From positions 1-9,888 of the forward strand of contig QJWF01000165.1 in NCBI GenBank assembly GCA_003235435.1: 9,888 bases of DNA. Reading direction: 5' to 3'. Positions 1-6,831 of this stretch are shown one piece after another. The notes under the pieces were generated by a model that worked only from the letters and a program-made list of their open reading frames with translations, had not been told where the DNA came from and did not search any database. Position numbers and translations under genes: made by a program. Numbering within the stretch: position 1 is the stretch's first letter; each line of letters opens with the position of its first letter. Origin of the DNA: Nitrosomonadales bacterium. GTDB taxonomy: Bacteria; Pseudomonadota; Gammaproteobacteria; Burkholderiales; Gallionellaceae.

Positions 1-584
1 CCGACGGCCTTTTCCATCGCCATTACGATATCCAGCATCGGGTAACTGACTGGATTGGCGACGTTGATCGTCGCATTACGCAGGATATTCCTGTCTATCA
101 ATTGATTTGAGATCGCGGCAACATCATACACATCGATGATGTTGCGTCTGGCTTTACTCCATAATTTGAAAGATTCGCTGCGTGAGATACGCGCAAAAAG
201 ATAATTCAACAAGGTATGCGGGTTGGGAGTGTTGCCGGCAACCTGCGGCAGCCGCAGGATCAGATATCGAGGGTGCGCGGAAACAAGCCGCTCCATTGCC
301 AGCTTGTGCTGCACATAAGGCGTGTATTGCGCTTCCGGGTCGGCAACGCTGCAGGTGCCGAAGTAGACGAAGGCATCGACCTGGCCTGCCTTACGCAAAA
401 CATCGGCCAATCGTTTGCGCTCGCGCTCAAATTCGTTCTTGTCAGTACAGCCTGAGTTTGAAACACCGGCAGCATAAATGCACACATCTTCCCGATCGGG
501 AAAAGCGGGAGCAAATGCCTTAGCCAATAATCCTGAACCTATGAGCATGAAAAATGAATAATGTGTATTTGACCGGATCACCAC
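1..584 (-). CDS. NAD(P)-dependent epimerase/dehydratase-like protein (SDR fold), 3' end cut by window edge
   Basis: No stop codon appears before the left edge, so the C-terminus is missing. Counting from the ATG at 548, the visible part is 182 codons. It opens with a beta-strand and a glycine-rich turn (GSGLLA, residues 4-9), the likely NAD(P)-binding loop but shorter than the classical TGxxGxxG. It then has YFGTCSV (62-68) supplying the Thr/Ser, and Y78-x3-K82, the SDR catalytic pair. RLPQVAGNTPNP (99-110) matches the region after the active site in extended SDRs such as nucleotide-sugar epimerases. Substrate cannot be told. Start is uncertain: the ATG at 548 has no visible ribosome site and leaves only a stub of the first strand. 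Tandem GTG codons at 584 and 581 sit behind AGGCGG and extend the strand (SFFMLIGSG), so I chose 584. The gene diverges from apaH. SDR membership is well supported, the exact role is not. Confidence 0.75.
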   Translation of the reverse strand, partial: MVIRSNTHYSFFMLIGSGLLAKAFAPAFPDREDVCIYAAGVSNSGCTDKNEFERERKRLADVLRKAGQVDAFVYFGTCSVADPEAQYTPYVQHKLAMERLVSAHPRYLILRLPQVAGNTPNPHTLLNYLFARISRSESFKLWSKARRNIIDVYDVAAISNQLIDRNILRNATINVANPVSYPMLDIVMAMEKAV

Positions 585-598
585 GGCGGCGAACCGCC
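585..598 (-). other. Hairpin with UUCG loop just before the SDR start
   Basis: On the minus strand GGCGG and CCGCC pair around a TTCG loop, giving a 5-bp all-GC stem. The 5' arm contains most of the AGGCGG that would serve as ribosome site for the GTG codons at 584/581, so folding would hide it. No T-run follows, so it does not look like an intrinsic terminator. A regulatory role is inference and the hairpin could be coincidental. Confidence 0.35.
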
Positions 599-600
599 TG

Positions 601-645
601 CATGTTATTTTGCCAGAAATACGAATTTATCATGGATATAACATG
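601..645. repeat. 8-bp inverted repeat in the divergent intergenic gap
   Basis: CATGTTAT at 601-608 and ATAACATG at 638-645 are exact inverted copies 29 bp apart, in the AT-rich gap between the SDR gene and apaH. The arms could be half-sites for a regulator or chance in an AT-rich stretch. The 29-bp interval is long for an RNA hairpin. Confidence 0.4.
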
Positions 646-665
646 TTTATGAGCAATCGTTTCAA
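635..665 (-). promoter_or_regulatory. Possible sigma70-type promoter for the SDR gene
   Basis: Reading the minus strand, TTGAAA (665-660) differs from TTGACA at one position. It is followed by TTATAT after 18 bp or TATATC after 19 bp. The -10 match is mediocre and the spacing slightly long, so this is only a candidate. No convincing plus-strand promoter for apaH could be picked in the same gap. Confidence 0.2.
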
Positions 666-712
666 CGAAATCCAACAATAATCTGTTAGGCTATTCGACG
701 GGTAATCAAGGC

Positions 713-718
713 AGGAAG
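713..718 (+). promoter_or_regulatory. Ribosome binding site of apaH
   Basis: AGGAAG lies 5 bases before the ATG at 724. It supports that start, which also places the GDIQG metal-binding motif at residues 7-11 as expected for the family. Confidence 0.7.
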
Positions 719-723
719 ACGCG

Positions 724-1545
724 ATGGCGATTTATGCGGTGGGCGACATACAGGGCTGTCATGCGGAATTTGTGCAACTGCTCGATCATATCAAGTTCGA
801 TCAGGTAGCGGACAAGCTCTGGTTGGTTGGCGACCTGGTGAATCGCGGGCCGGGCTCATTGGAGGTGTTGCGTCTGGTCAAGGTGCTGGGCGACAGCGCG
901 ATTACCGTTCTCGGTAACCATGATTTGCACCTGCTCGCCGTTGCGGAAGGTGTGGCGGATCTGCACCGCAGCGATACGCTCGATGAAGTGCTGAACGCCC
1001 ATGACAGGGACGAACTGATGCATTGGCTGCGCAACCAGCGCCTCCTCCACGCCGAAGGCGGGTACGTGCTCGTCCATGCCGGATTGCTGCCGCAATGGAG
1101 TGTCGACCAGGCGGTCAGTCTAGCCCGCGAAGTGGAGATCGCGTTACGTGGCGAGAACCATGCGGTGTTCCTGGCGCGCATGTATGGCAACGCCCCTCAT
1201 CACTGGGACGACAAGCTTTCGGGCTACAAACGCCTGCGCGTCATTGTCAACGCTTTTACACGCATGCGTATCTGCACCCCGCAAGGGGACATGGAATTCA
1301 GGTTCAAGGGTGAAGTTGAAAACATCCCGTCCGGCTATCTGCCATGGTTCGATGTGCCCTTGCGTGCCAGTGCTGATGCGTCGGTGATCTTCGGTCATTG
1401 GTCGGCGCTCGGGCTGAAAGTCGAGCCGCGCATCATGGCGCTTGACACCGGATGCTTGTGGGGAGGACCGTTGAGCGCGATCCGGCTGGAAGATCGGCAA
1501 CTGTTCCAGGTCGAATGCAGCAATCCTGTCGCGAAACACTGGTGA
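724..1545 (+). CDS. apaH: Bis(5'-nucleosyl)-tetraphosphatase, symmetrical (ApaH)
   Basis: A cytoplasmic metallophosphoesterase of 273 aa, the usual ApaH length. The family hydrolyses diadenosine tetraphosphate symmetrically to two ADP, controlling Ap4A alarmone levels and, in studied bacteria, the Np4-capping state of RNA. All family blocks are present in order: GDIQG (7-11), [10 protein letters not shown] (36-45), GNHD (64-67), HAG (118-120), FGHWS (223-227) and [10 protein letters not shown] (239-248). GDIQG in place of GDxHG is, from memory, common in ApaH outside the enterics and does not suggest loss of activity. The gene stands alone: in E. coli apaH sits behind ksgA/apaG, here it diverges from an SDR gene and converges on a fructosamine-kinase gene. 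Its TGA directly abuts the opposing TGA with no terminator between. Identification is secure. Confidence 0.97.
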   Translation: MAIYAVGDIQGCHAEFVQLLDHIKFDQVADKLWLVGDLVNRGPGSLEVLRLVKVLGDSAITVLGNHDLHLLAVAEGVADLHRSDTLDEVLNAHDRDELMHWLRNQRLLHAEGGYVLVHAGLLPQWSVDQAVSLAREVEIALRGENHAVFLARMYGNAPHHWDDKLSGYKRLRVIVNAFTRMRICTPQGDMEFRFKGEVENIPSGYLPWFDVPLRASADASVIFGHWSALGLKVEPRIMALDTGCLWGGPLSAIRLEDRQLFQVECSNPVAKHW

Positions 1546-2427
1546 TCAGCGCACAGCAGCCAACAGTCGCCGCATCATTCCTTCCGCTTGACGAAAGTAA
1601 CCGCCGCCGAACATGTTGGCATGGTTGAGTATGTGGTAGAGATTGTACAAATCGCGGCGCAGAGCATAGCCTTCGTGCAGCGGATAGGCGGCGCGGTAAG
1701 CGGCATAAAAATCCGGATTGTATCCGCCGAACAATTCCGTCATGGCCAGATCCGCTTCCCGGTCTCCATAATAGACCGCTGGATCAAAAATGACCGGTGT
1801 GCAGTCTTGCAGGTAACCATGATTGCCCCCCCACAAGTCGCCGTGCAGCAACGAGGGTTGCGGCGAATATCCGTCGAAGTATCCGGGAAGCGCGTCGAGC
1901 AATTTCTCGCCCAAACTATCCAACAAGCCGCCGTAGCCATTATTTGACGCAAGCTGCAACTGGTATTTCAGCCGCCGCTCGCGCCAGAAACCTACCCAGT
2001 CGTCCGACCAGCCATTCAATTGCGGGGTAGAGCCGATAAAGTTGTCTCGGGCGTAGCCGAATTGCCGGTTCGAGCAGCGATGCATTGCGGCGAGTTGCTC
2101 TCCCAACAAGGCGGAGTTGCCGCGCCCGCCAAGGTCGAGATATTCCAGAACCAGAAATGCCTGTGAGCTTGCGATGCCGTACGCGACAGGATGCGGGACA
2201 TGTACTGTCTTAGTCGCGGCTATTTCGTTGAGTCCGGCAACCTCGGCGGAGAACATTTCGAGCTGGTCCGCAGCATTGAGTTTGACAAAATAATGCCGTC
2301 CATCTCGGCCGCTGATGCGACAAGTCTGGTTGATCCAGCCTCCTCCTACAGCGGTGTTTTTGTCTAGCTGAAACGGCTGGCGTGTCGCAGTGGCGATCGA
2401 AGCAGCGATGGATTCCCAGTCCGCCAT
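1546..2427 (-). CDS. Fructosamine kinase family protein (FN3K-like)
   Basis: A 293-aa protein, the normal length for the fructosamine/ketosamine-3-kinase family, an aminoglycoside-phosphotransferase-like fold. Family members phosphorylate sugar adducts on protein lysines (bacterial ones prefer ribulosamines and erythrulosamines), destabilising the adduct so the amine is freed. Visible features: a glycine-rich N-lobe segment GGGWINQ (28-34), the putative ATP-binding Lys in YFVKL (K49), hinge-like LVLEYLDL (92-99), the catalytic loop HGDLWGGN (195-202; D197, N202) and the metal-binding Asp in FDPAVYYGDREADLAM (D215). The HGDLWGGN and YYGDREADLAM blocks are diagnostic. It starts 3 bp after the stop of the upstream PfkB-type kinase with only a weak ribosome site, suggesting translational coupling. 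Its natural substrate cannot be read from sequence. Confidence 0.95.
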   Translation of the reverse strand: MADWESIAASIATATRQPFQLDKNTAVGGGWINQTCRISGRDGRHYFVKLNAADQLEMFSAEVAGLNEIAATKTVHVPHPVAYGIASSQAFLVLEYLDLGGRGNSALLGEQLAAMHRCSNRQFGYARDNFIGSTPQLNGWSDDWVGFWRERRLKYQLQLASNNGYGGLLDSLGEKLLDALPGYFDGYSPQPSLLHGDLWGGNHGYLQDCTPVIFDPAVYYGDREADLAMTELFGGYNPDFYAAYRAAYPLHEGYALRRDLYNLYHILNHANMFGGGYFRQAEGMMRRLLAAVR

Positions 2428-2430
2428 GGA

Positions 2431-3369
2431 TCACAGCTTGATGTCATGGCCGAAATGAAAGCTGAACAGCGTCATCAGTTCGGCGCGCGAATGCGCGTGG
2501 TTCTGTCCGCCACGGCTGGCGATCTTGAGTGAGCCCATCAGCGAGGCAAGGCGGCCGGTGGTTTCCCAGTCCCAGCCCTGCTGGATTCCGTGCAGCAAGC
2601 CGGCGCGATAGGCATCGCCGCACCCGGTCGGGTCGAGCAGTGCAACCGGTTCGGCGCTCGGTATGATGATTTCCCTGCCATCAGCGTAGATGGTCGAGCC
2701 CTCGCCGCCGCGGGTGATGATGAATGCGCGCTTGCCGTCGGCGAGTTCCCTGATCTTCTTGCCGGTCTTATCCTGCAGCATCTGCGCCTCGTAATCGTTA
2801 ACCGTGACATAATCGGCCTGCGCTACGAAGTTCAGCAGTTCCTCCCCGGAAAACATCGGCATTCCCTGGCCAGGATCGAACACCCAGGGGATGCCGGCTT
2901 CATGGAATTCACGTGCATGCTGAAGCATGCCCTCGCGTCCGTCCGGAGAGACGATGCCGAGACTGGCCGTTTTCGCATCGCCTACATGATTCTGCTCCGA
3001 GAAGCTCATCGCACCGGGATGGAAAGCGGTGATCTGGTTGTCATCCAGATCGGTGGTAATGAACGCCTGTCCGGTAAAACTTCCGGAAATATGGCGGATA
3101 TGCGCCTGAGTCAAGCCGAGCTTTTCCAAGCGTATCGCGTAGGTGGAAAAATCATCACCCACCGTTGCCATGATCAGCGGATTTCCGCCCAGCAGCTTCA
3201 GGTTGTACGCTATGTTTCCAGCGCATCCGCCGAATTCGCGGCGCATTTCGGGAACCAGGAACGCCACGTTCAGGATATGGATCTTTTCCGGCAGGATGTG
3301 CTTCTTGAATTGGTCCTGAAACACCATGATGGTGTCGTAGGCCATCGAACCGCAAATCAGAGTGTGCAT
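2431..3369 (-). CDS. PfkB-family carbohydrate/nucleoside kinase (ribokinase/adenosine-kinase type)
   Basis: A cytoplasmic kinase of 312 aa, typical for PfkB/ribokinase enzymes, which use ATP to phosphorylate a sugar or nucleoside hydroxyl. It shows the first signature GGCAGNIAYNL (47-57), NDYEA (191-195), where family members place a Mg/phosphate-binding Asn-Glu, the nucleotide-site TRGGEGS (219-225), and the second signature DPTGCGDAYRAG (246-257) with catalytic base D252. GCGD replaces the more usual GAGD, keeping both glycines of the anion hole. Ribokinase, adenosine kinase and related sugar kinases share these motifs, so the substrate is open; proteins of this type are often labelled adenosine kinase in betaproteobacteria (from memory). 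The ATG at 3369 puts the first beta-strand (TLICGSMAYD) at the N-terminus as expected. It is the first gene of a pair with the fructosamine kinase. Confidence 0.93.
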   Translation of the reverse strand: MHTLICGSMAYDTIMVFQDQFKKHILPEKIHILNVAFLVPEMRREFGGCAGNIAYNLKLLGGNPLIMATVGDDFSTYAIRLEKLGLTQAHIRHISGSFTGQAFITTDLDDNQITAFHPGAMSFSEQNHVGDAKTASLGIVSPDGREGMLQHAREFHEAGIPWVFDPGQGMPMFSGEELLNFVAQADYVTVNDYEAQMLQDKTGKKIRELADGKRAFIITRGGEGSTIYADGREIIIPSAEPVALLDPTGCGDAYRAGLLHGIQQGWDWETTGRLASLMGSLKIASRGGQNHAHSRAELMTLFSFHFGHDIKL

Positions 3370-3579
3370 CGCGTAACCATGAATGGATTGAAAGGCGTGA
3401 ATTGTATCATCGGGCCGGTAACTGATTATTGGTCAGGATCAAAGCTTTTCCTGCCAGAACGGTCCGGCCGGGCAAAGCGTGTGGCCTAGAACACATGACG
3501 TCAGGTACAATTGCGTACAAGAACAATTTTTCAGTTGATGCGGTTCGGAACCGGATCAAAAGTCAATCAGGGGAAAGGC
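3370..3579. promoter_or_regulatory. Divergent control region between the PfkB kinase and Kelch lipoprotein genes
   Basis: About 210 bp without a supported gene. On the minus strand TACAAT (3406-3401) makes a fair -10 for the kinase, with no good -35. On the plus side three palindromes lie before the Kelch gene: CCGGCCGG (3464-3471), TGACGTCA (3496-3503) and CGGTTCGGAACCG (3541-3553, 6-bp arms around one base). TACAAT at 3506-3511 could be a plus-strand -10, also without a recognisable -35. No known regulator could be matched to these sites. Promoter assignments are tentative; the palindromes are plainly visible. Confidence 0.35.
3569..3573 (+). promoter_or_regulatory. Ribosome binding site that fixes the Kelch lipoprotein start
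   Basis: AGGGG lies 6 bases before the ATG at 3580. This start puts a short basic-hydrophobic leader and the lipobox cysteine at residue 19. The alternative upstream TTG at 3511 has no such site and would bury the signal peptide behind 23 extra residues. Confidence 0.75.
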
Positions 3580-4899
3580 ATGTCCAATTTTTCAAAGGTA
3601 GTGATCATCGTATTGGCGATGATAATGTCAGGCTGCGCGAACCGGGTATGGATCGCAGACTGGAAGGAAACAACCCCGTTCAGTGCGCCCCGTGCAGGCA
3701 CCGCATCGGTGGTCGTCAAGGACAAACTGTATCTGATCGGCGGGGTTGACGGCAGGAATTTCGTCAATATCACAGAGTACGCGCAAATCAACAAGGACGG
3801 AACGCTTGGTCCATGGCAGTTGGGCCATCCGCTTTTCGAAGAGCGCGGCTTCATGGAAGCAGTGGTGCACGGCGATTATGTCTATGTGGTGGGCGGCGGC
3901 AACGGTCCGAACGGGCACCATCTGCTGCGTACCGCAGAACGTGCGCGTATCCAGCCGGATGGCACGCTCGGCCCATGGCAAACAGAAAAAAATGAAATGG
4001 TGGTAACGCGCCGCTGCAGCAAGATCATCGCCACCGACAAATACATCTACTCATTTGGCGGTTATGGCGGGGTATTGCTCGATACCGTCGAATACGCTGA
4101 ATTCCAGCCGGATGGCAGCCTGGGTGAATGGAAGCTGGACCCGGAGCTCATGACAATTCCGCGCTACGTGAATAGCGTCAAGAAGGAAGATGACCGTTTC
4201 TTCATCATCGGCGGGCACGACCAAACCAAGGGTGTCGGTATCACCGATGTGGAATGGACTCGTTACACCGGAGAGGGTAATACCAAAAAGTGGCAGGCTA
4301 CCACACCAATGCAGCAGGGACGTTACGGCCTTTCCAGCACTGCTTACCGCGACTACATGTATGCAATCGGCGGGATCTCCGGCGCGGAATATCTGGACAG
4401 CATCGAAGTGACCAAGGTCGGCAAAGACGGGGCGCTTGATCCGTGGAAGTACACGACGCCCCTCGATCAACCGCGCGCCAATTTCAGCACCATCGATTAT
4501 GACGGCCGGCTATACGTGATCGGCGGGACCAACCGCGATGGTTACCTGGCCAGCGTGATCTATGCAGGCCGCAACGCCGCGGGCGACTTCGGTTACTGGG
4601 GCACAGATGAGGAGGCCAAGGCAGTGAAGGCCAAGCTGGCCGAGCGCGCGGCAATAAAATCGGTACTGCCGAACGAAGGCAAGGTCATCGAGTTCATCCA
4701 GGCCGAAGCGTATACCTACATCCATGTTCAGAACGGCATGGGACAGGATGTCTGGATCGCCGGGCAGAAGATCGATGACCTCAAGGTCGGCGACCGGGTG
4801 GGCTTCAGCAAGGGGGTCAACATGTCCAACTGGTATAGCAAGGAATTGAAGCGCGGCTTTGCGATGGTGATCTTTGTCGGGCAGGTTCGGAAGCAGTAA
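3580..4899 (+). CDS. Kelch-repeat beta-propeller lipoprotein with an extra C-terminal domain
   Basis: A 439-aa protein. Residues 1-19 form a lipoprotein signal: Lys6, a hydrophobic stretch, then MSGC with Cys19 as predicted lipidation site. Met at -3 is less usual than Leu but tolerated. Asn21 (+2 relative to the Cys) is not the Asp inner-membrane retention signal, so outer-membrane or periplasmic anchoring is plausible. Six Kelch blades follow, each with a GG doublet after a beta-strand (LIGG, VVGG, SFGG, IIGG, AIGG, VIGG); the first begins at about residue 48 and the blades end near 340. Several blades end in a DGxLGxW turn. Residues 367-439 form a separate domain with YTYIHV, VWIAG, KVGDRVGF and a tail resembling M-x-N-(F/W)-x-SK-x-L-x-R, seen from memory in small periplasmic NrfJ-like proteins. 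No catalytic residues are evident; binding of glycan or protein is the likely role, partner unknown. The glycosyltransfer operon starts 193 bp downstream in the same direction. Confidence 0.9.
   Translation: MSNFSKVVIIVLAMIMSGCANRVWIADWKETTPFSAPRAGTASVVVKDKLYLIGGVDGRNFVNITEYAQINKDGTLGPWQLGHPLFEERGFMEAVVHGDYVYVVGGGNGPNGHHLLRTAERARIQPDGTLGPWQTEKNEMVVTRRCSKIIATDKYIYSFGGYGGVLLDTVEYAEFQPDGSLGEWKLDPELMTIPRYVNSVKKEDDRFFIIGGHDQTKGVGITDVEWTRYTGEGNTKKWQATTPMQQGRYGLSSTAYRDYMYAIGGISGAEYLDSIEVTKVGKDGALDPWKYTTPLDQPRANFSTIDYDGRLYVIGGTNRDGYLASVIYAGRNAAGDFGYWGTDEEAKAVKAKLAERAAIKSVLPNEGKVIEFIQAEAYTYIHVQNGMGQDVWIAGQKIDDLKVGDRVGFSKGVNMSNWYSKELKRGFAMVIFVGQVRKQ
3721..4599 (+). repeat. Six Kelch blade repeats, partly visible in DNA
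   Basis: The propeller is built of six units of roughly 50 codons. Some similarity survives at DNA level: 3796-3819 and 3958-3981 both encode DGTLGPWQ and differ at only a few positions, and 4111-4131 (DGSLGEW) is a more diverged copy. This fits blade duplication; the other blades match only as protein. Confidence 0.7.
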
Positions 4900-5092
4900 T
4901 TTCCAATTCCTGATAAAACGATCACTGTGCTGGTTTCGACTTCGGCTCCTCGCCGAGCTATATGTACTGTCATCGTCGCCTTGTGCTCATTTTTTACTCA
5001 AATTGAAATATTGCACCCAGTAATTTCGGAACGTACATACATTCCGATCTGGCTTGCAATAGCTGGTTTCCAGTTCGACCAACAGTGACCAC
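4900..5092. other. Intergenic gap before the glycosyltransferase operon
   Basis: No supported gene. A small stem (TCGGC / GCCGA, 4942-4956) is present, but the T-run at 4990-4995 is too far away for an intrinsic terminator. TTGCAC (5011-5016) with TACATA (5034-5039) at 17-bp spacing is a weak promoter candidate, each hexamer matching consensus at three of six positions. The sequence does not settle whether the operon has its own promoter or is read through from the Kelch gene. Confidence 0.3.
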
Positions 5093-6322
5093 ATGAATAT
5101 CAAATTCCAGCGCGCGGTCGACCGTTATATTGGCGTGCCGATCTGTGCGTTGCTTTCCGTGCTTAATCTGATCCGGGGCAAAGCTGCCGTCACCACATCG
5201 CCGCGCAGAATATTGGTAATCCTGCTTTCCGAGATGGGCAGTCTGGTTCTTGCCCACCCGATGTTTGTTCGCCTTAAACATCAGTACCCTGATGCTGACA
5301 TCCATGTTCTTCTGTTTGCCAAGAACCGCGAGGTTTTGGATCTGCTCGGGGTTATTCCCGCAAAAGACGTGCTGACACTTGATGACAGTTCATTGGGTAA
5401 TCTGGCCAGGGACAGCCTCAATGCGATACGCACGCTGCGTTCACTTAAGATTGATGCGGTGATAGATTGCGAGCTTTTCGCCCGCATCAGCAGTATCTTT
5501 TCGTTTCTTTCCGGGGCGCCCTTGCGTGTGGGTTTTCATCGCCATACCCAGGAGGGCCTTTACCGGGGGTCTTTCATCAATCGACCGGTTTTGTACAACC
5601 CGTATCGGCACTTGTCGCATCAATTCCTGACCATGGTCGCTGCACTGGAGTCCGCCACCGTTCCGGTTGCCAAACTGCTGTCCGTACCGGATCCATGTAT
5701 CCCTCCTTTGCTGGATTTTGTCGATCAGGAACTTGAGCTGGTCGCCGCACAATTGTACGATGATTTTCCGGCTATCAAGGGCCATCCACTGGTGCTTGTG
5801 TATCCCAGCGGCGGCATCCTTCCGATACGCGCATGGCCGGTCGAATACTACAGCAGGTTATGCAGAAAATTGCTGGATGAAGGTTATGCGGTCGGGGTCA
5901 TCGGCCTCAAGGGAGACCGTCAGGTATCCCAGGTCATCGTGGACCATTGCCAGAACTCGCACTGCATCAACCTGGCCGGTTACACCAAAACCGTGCGGCA
6001 ATTGCTCGCGCTGTTCCACCATGCCTCCCTGCTGGTTACCAACGACGGCGGCCCGGGACAGTTTGCCGCGCTGACGCCGTTGCCCACGATCACATTCTTC
6101 GGCCCGGAAACGCCGCAGCTATACCAGCCGCTGGGCAGCAATGGTTACAGTTTTTTTCTGTCCTTGCCGTGCTCGCCGTGTCTCACCGCCTATAATCACC
6201 GCAACTCGCCCTGTGACGGCGACAACCAGTGTCTGAAACTGATCACGCCCGAGCAGGTGCTGGTAAAAGCTCGCGAGATGCTGGCCGGCGGTTCAGGCAA
6301 GCGAAACAGGCATAACGCATGA
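5093..6322 (+). CDS. Glycosyltransferase family 9 (heptosyltransferase-like)
   Basis: A 409-aa GT-B enzyme of the ADP-heptose:LPS heptosyltransferase superfamily, expected on the cytoplasmic face of the inner membrane. The N-terminal domain begins with a basic/hydrophobic segment (RYIGVPICALLSVLNLIRGK, 11-30) that could bind membrane, then ILVILLSEMGS (40-50). The nucleotide-sugar domain has the signature TNDGGPGQFAALT (316-328) and FFGPETP (335-341), the strongest family evidence. A four-cysteine patch (C360, C363, C374, C380) follows, as in many GT9 proteins. Oddity: heptosyltransferases such as WaaC carry GD in the first loop with a proposed catalytic Asp; here the equivalent is G49-S50, with E47 nearby. 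Donor and acceptor therefore should not be assumed to be heptose and LPS core. The ribosome site is weak. Its TGA overlaps the next ATG by 4 bp. Family is sure, substrate is not. Confidence 0.92.
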   Translation: MNIKFQRAVDRYIGVPICALLSVLNLIRGKAAVTTSPRRILVILLSEMGSLVLAHPMFVRLKHQYPDADIHVLLFAKNREVLDLLGVIPAKDVLTLDDSSLGNLARDSLNAIRTLRSLKIDAVIDCELFARISSIFSFLSGAPLRVGFHRHTQEGLYRGSFINRPVLYNPYRHLSHQFLTMVAALESATVPVAKLLSVPDPCIPPLLDFVDQELELVAAQLYDDFPAIKGHPLVLVYPSGGILPIRAWPVEYYSRLCRKLLDEGYAVGVIGLKGDRQVSQVIVDHCQNSHCINLAGYTKTVRQLLALFHHASLLVTNDGGPGQFAALTPLPTITFFGPETPQLYQPLGSNGYSFFLSLPCSPCLTAYNHRNSPCDGDNQCLKLITPEQVLVKAREMLAGGSGKRNRHNA

Positions 6323-6831
6323 GACTGGTCGACAGGCTTGCCGAACTGCCGCTTGTGGCATGGTTCTTCAAACCGCGTTTTATAAAATTCGGCACAGTCG
6401 GCGCTTCAGGCGTGCTGGTCAACCTGGGTGTGCTTTATGTAAGCCAGGAATTTCTGTTCACGACGATCCGTTCACACGACATGCGGCTCAACGTATCGCT
6501 CGGCCTGGCGATATTTTGCGCGACTGTGAACAACTTTTACTGGAACCGCTTCTGGACCTGGAGCGACCGCACCCATCATCCCGACAAACACCTTGTCCTG
6601 CATTTTGGGCAATATGCGCTGGCGTGCTGGGTGGGTATCGCGGTGCAAGTGATACTTACCAAGCTGTTCGTAATCTACCTGTATTACCTGATCGCTAATG
6701 CACTGGCCATCGTGCTGGCCAGCGTGTTCAATTTCCTGGTGAATAACTTCTGGACGTTTCGCAGCCACAAGCCGGTGGATGAGATTGCGCTGCCTATCAT
6801 TCCCGAGCCGGAATCCGATGATGAAAAATGA
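6319..6831 (+). CDS. GtrA-family membrane protein
   Basis: A 170-aa inner-membrane protein with four predicted helices (about 24-46, 57-75, 98-120, 122-143), the standard GtrA architecture. The family includes the GtrA of O-antigen glucosylation cassettes, thought to flip undecaprenyl-phosphate sugar to the periplasm, plus many homologues in wall or arabinogalactan synthesis. Evidence: FIKFGTVGASGVLVNLGV (21-38) and the paired motifs NNFYWNRFWTWSDR (71-84) and FNFLVNNFWTFRSHK (138-151), which look like an internal duplication. The tail is acidic (EPESDDEK). It overlaps both neighbours by 4 bp (ATGA at each end), with ACAGG 8 bases before its start. Between a GT9 and a GT39 gene, a role in presenting a lipid-linked sugar to the GT39 enzyme is a reasonable inference. 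The usual cytoplasmic GtrB-type partner is absent from the window. Confidence 0.93.
   Translation: MRLVDRLAELPLVAWFFKPRFIKFGTVGASGVLVNLGVLYVSQEFLFTTIRSHDMRLNVSLGLAIFCATVNNFYWNRFWTWSDRTHHPDKHLVLHFGQYALACWVGIAVQVILTKLFVIYLYYLIANALAIVLASVFNFLVNNFWTFRSHKPVDEIALPIIPEPESDDEK

Noticed and set aside
260..514. Minus-strand frame of 84 codons at the left edge
   Set aside because: It lies in a different frame from the SDR protein, which runs unbroken through the whole region with the YxxxK motif and extended-SDR blocks.
2590..3489. Long open frame (about 299 codons) on the plus strand opposite the PfkB kinase gene
   Set aside because: The opposite strand carries clear PfkB signatures over the same interval. 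The plus-strand translation shows no recognisable domain and has no convincing ribosome site, so it is best explained as an antisense shadow.
3511..3579. Upstream TTG start for the Kelch gene
   Set aside because: It would add 23 residues before the lipoprotein signal and has no ribosome site, whereas ATG 3580 is preceded by AGGGG and puts the lipobox Cys at residue 19.
4942..4956. Stem TCGGC/GCCGA as a terminator of the Kelch gene
   Set aside because: The stem has only 5 bp and no T-run directly after it; the nearest T-run is more than 30 bases downstream.
5011..5039. TTGCAC–17 bp–TACATA as promoter of the glycosyltransferase operon
   Set aside because: Each hexamer matches consensus at only three of six positions, too weak to call as a separate feature.
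4728..5305. Two minus-strand frames across the Kelch–GT9 gap
   Set aside because: Both overlap well-supported plus-strand genes for most of their length and show no domain or start signal.
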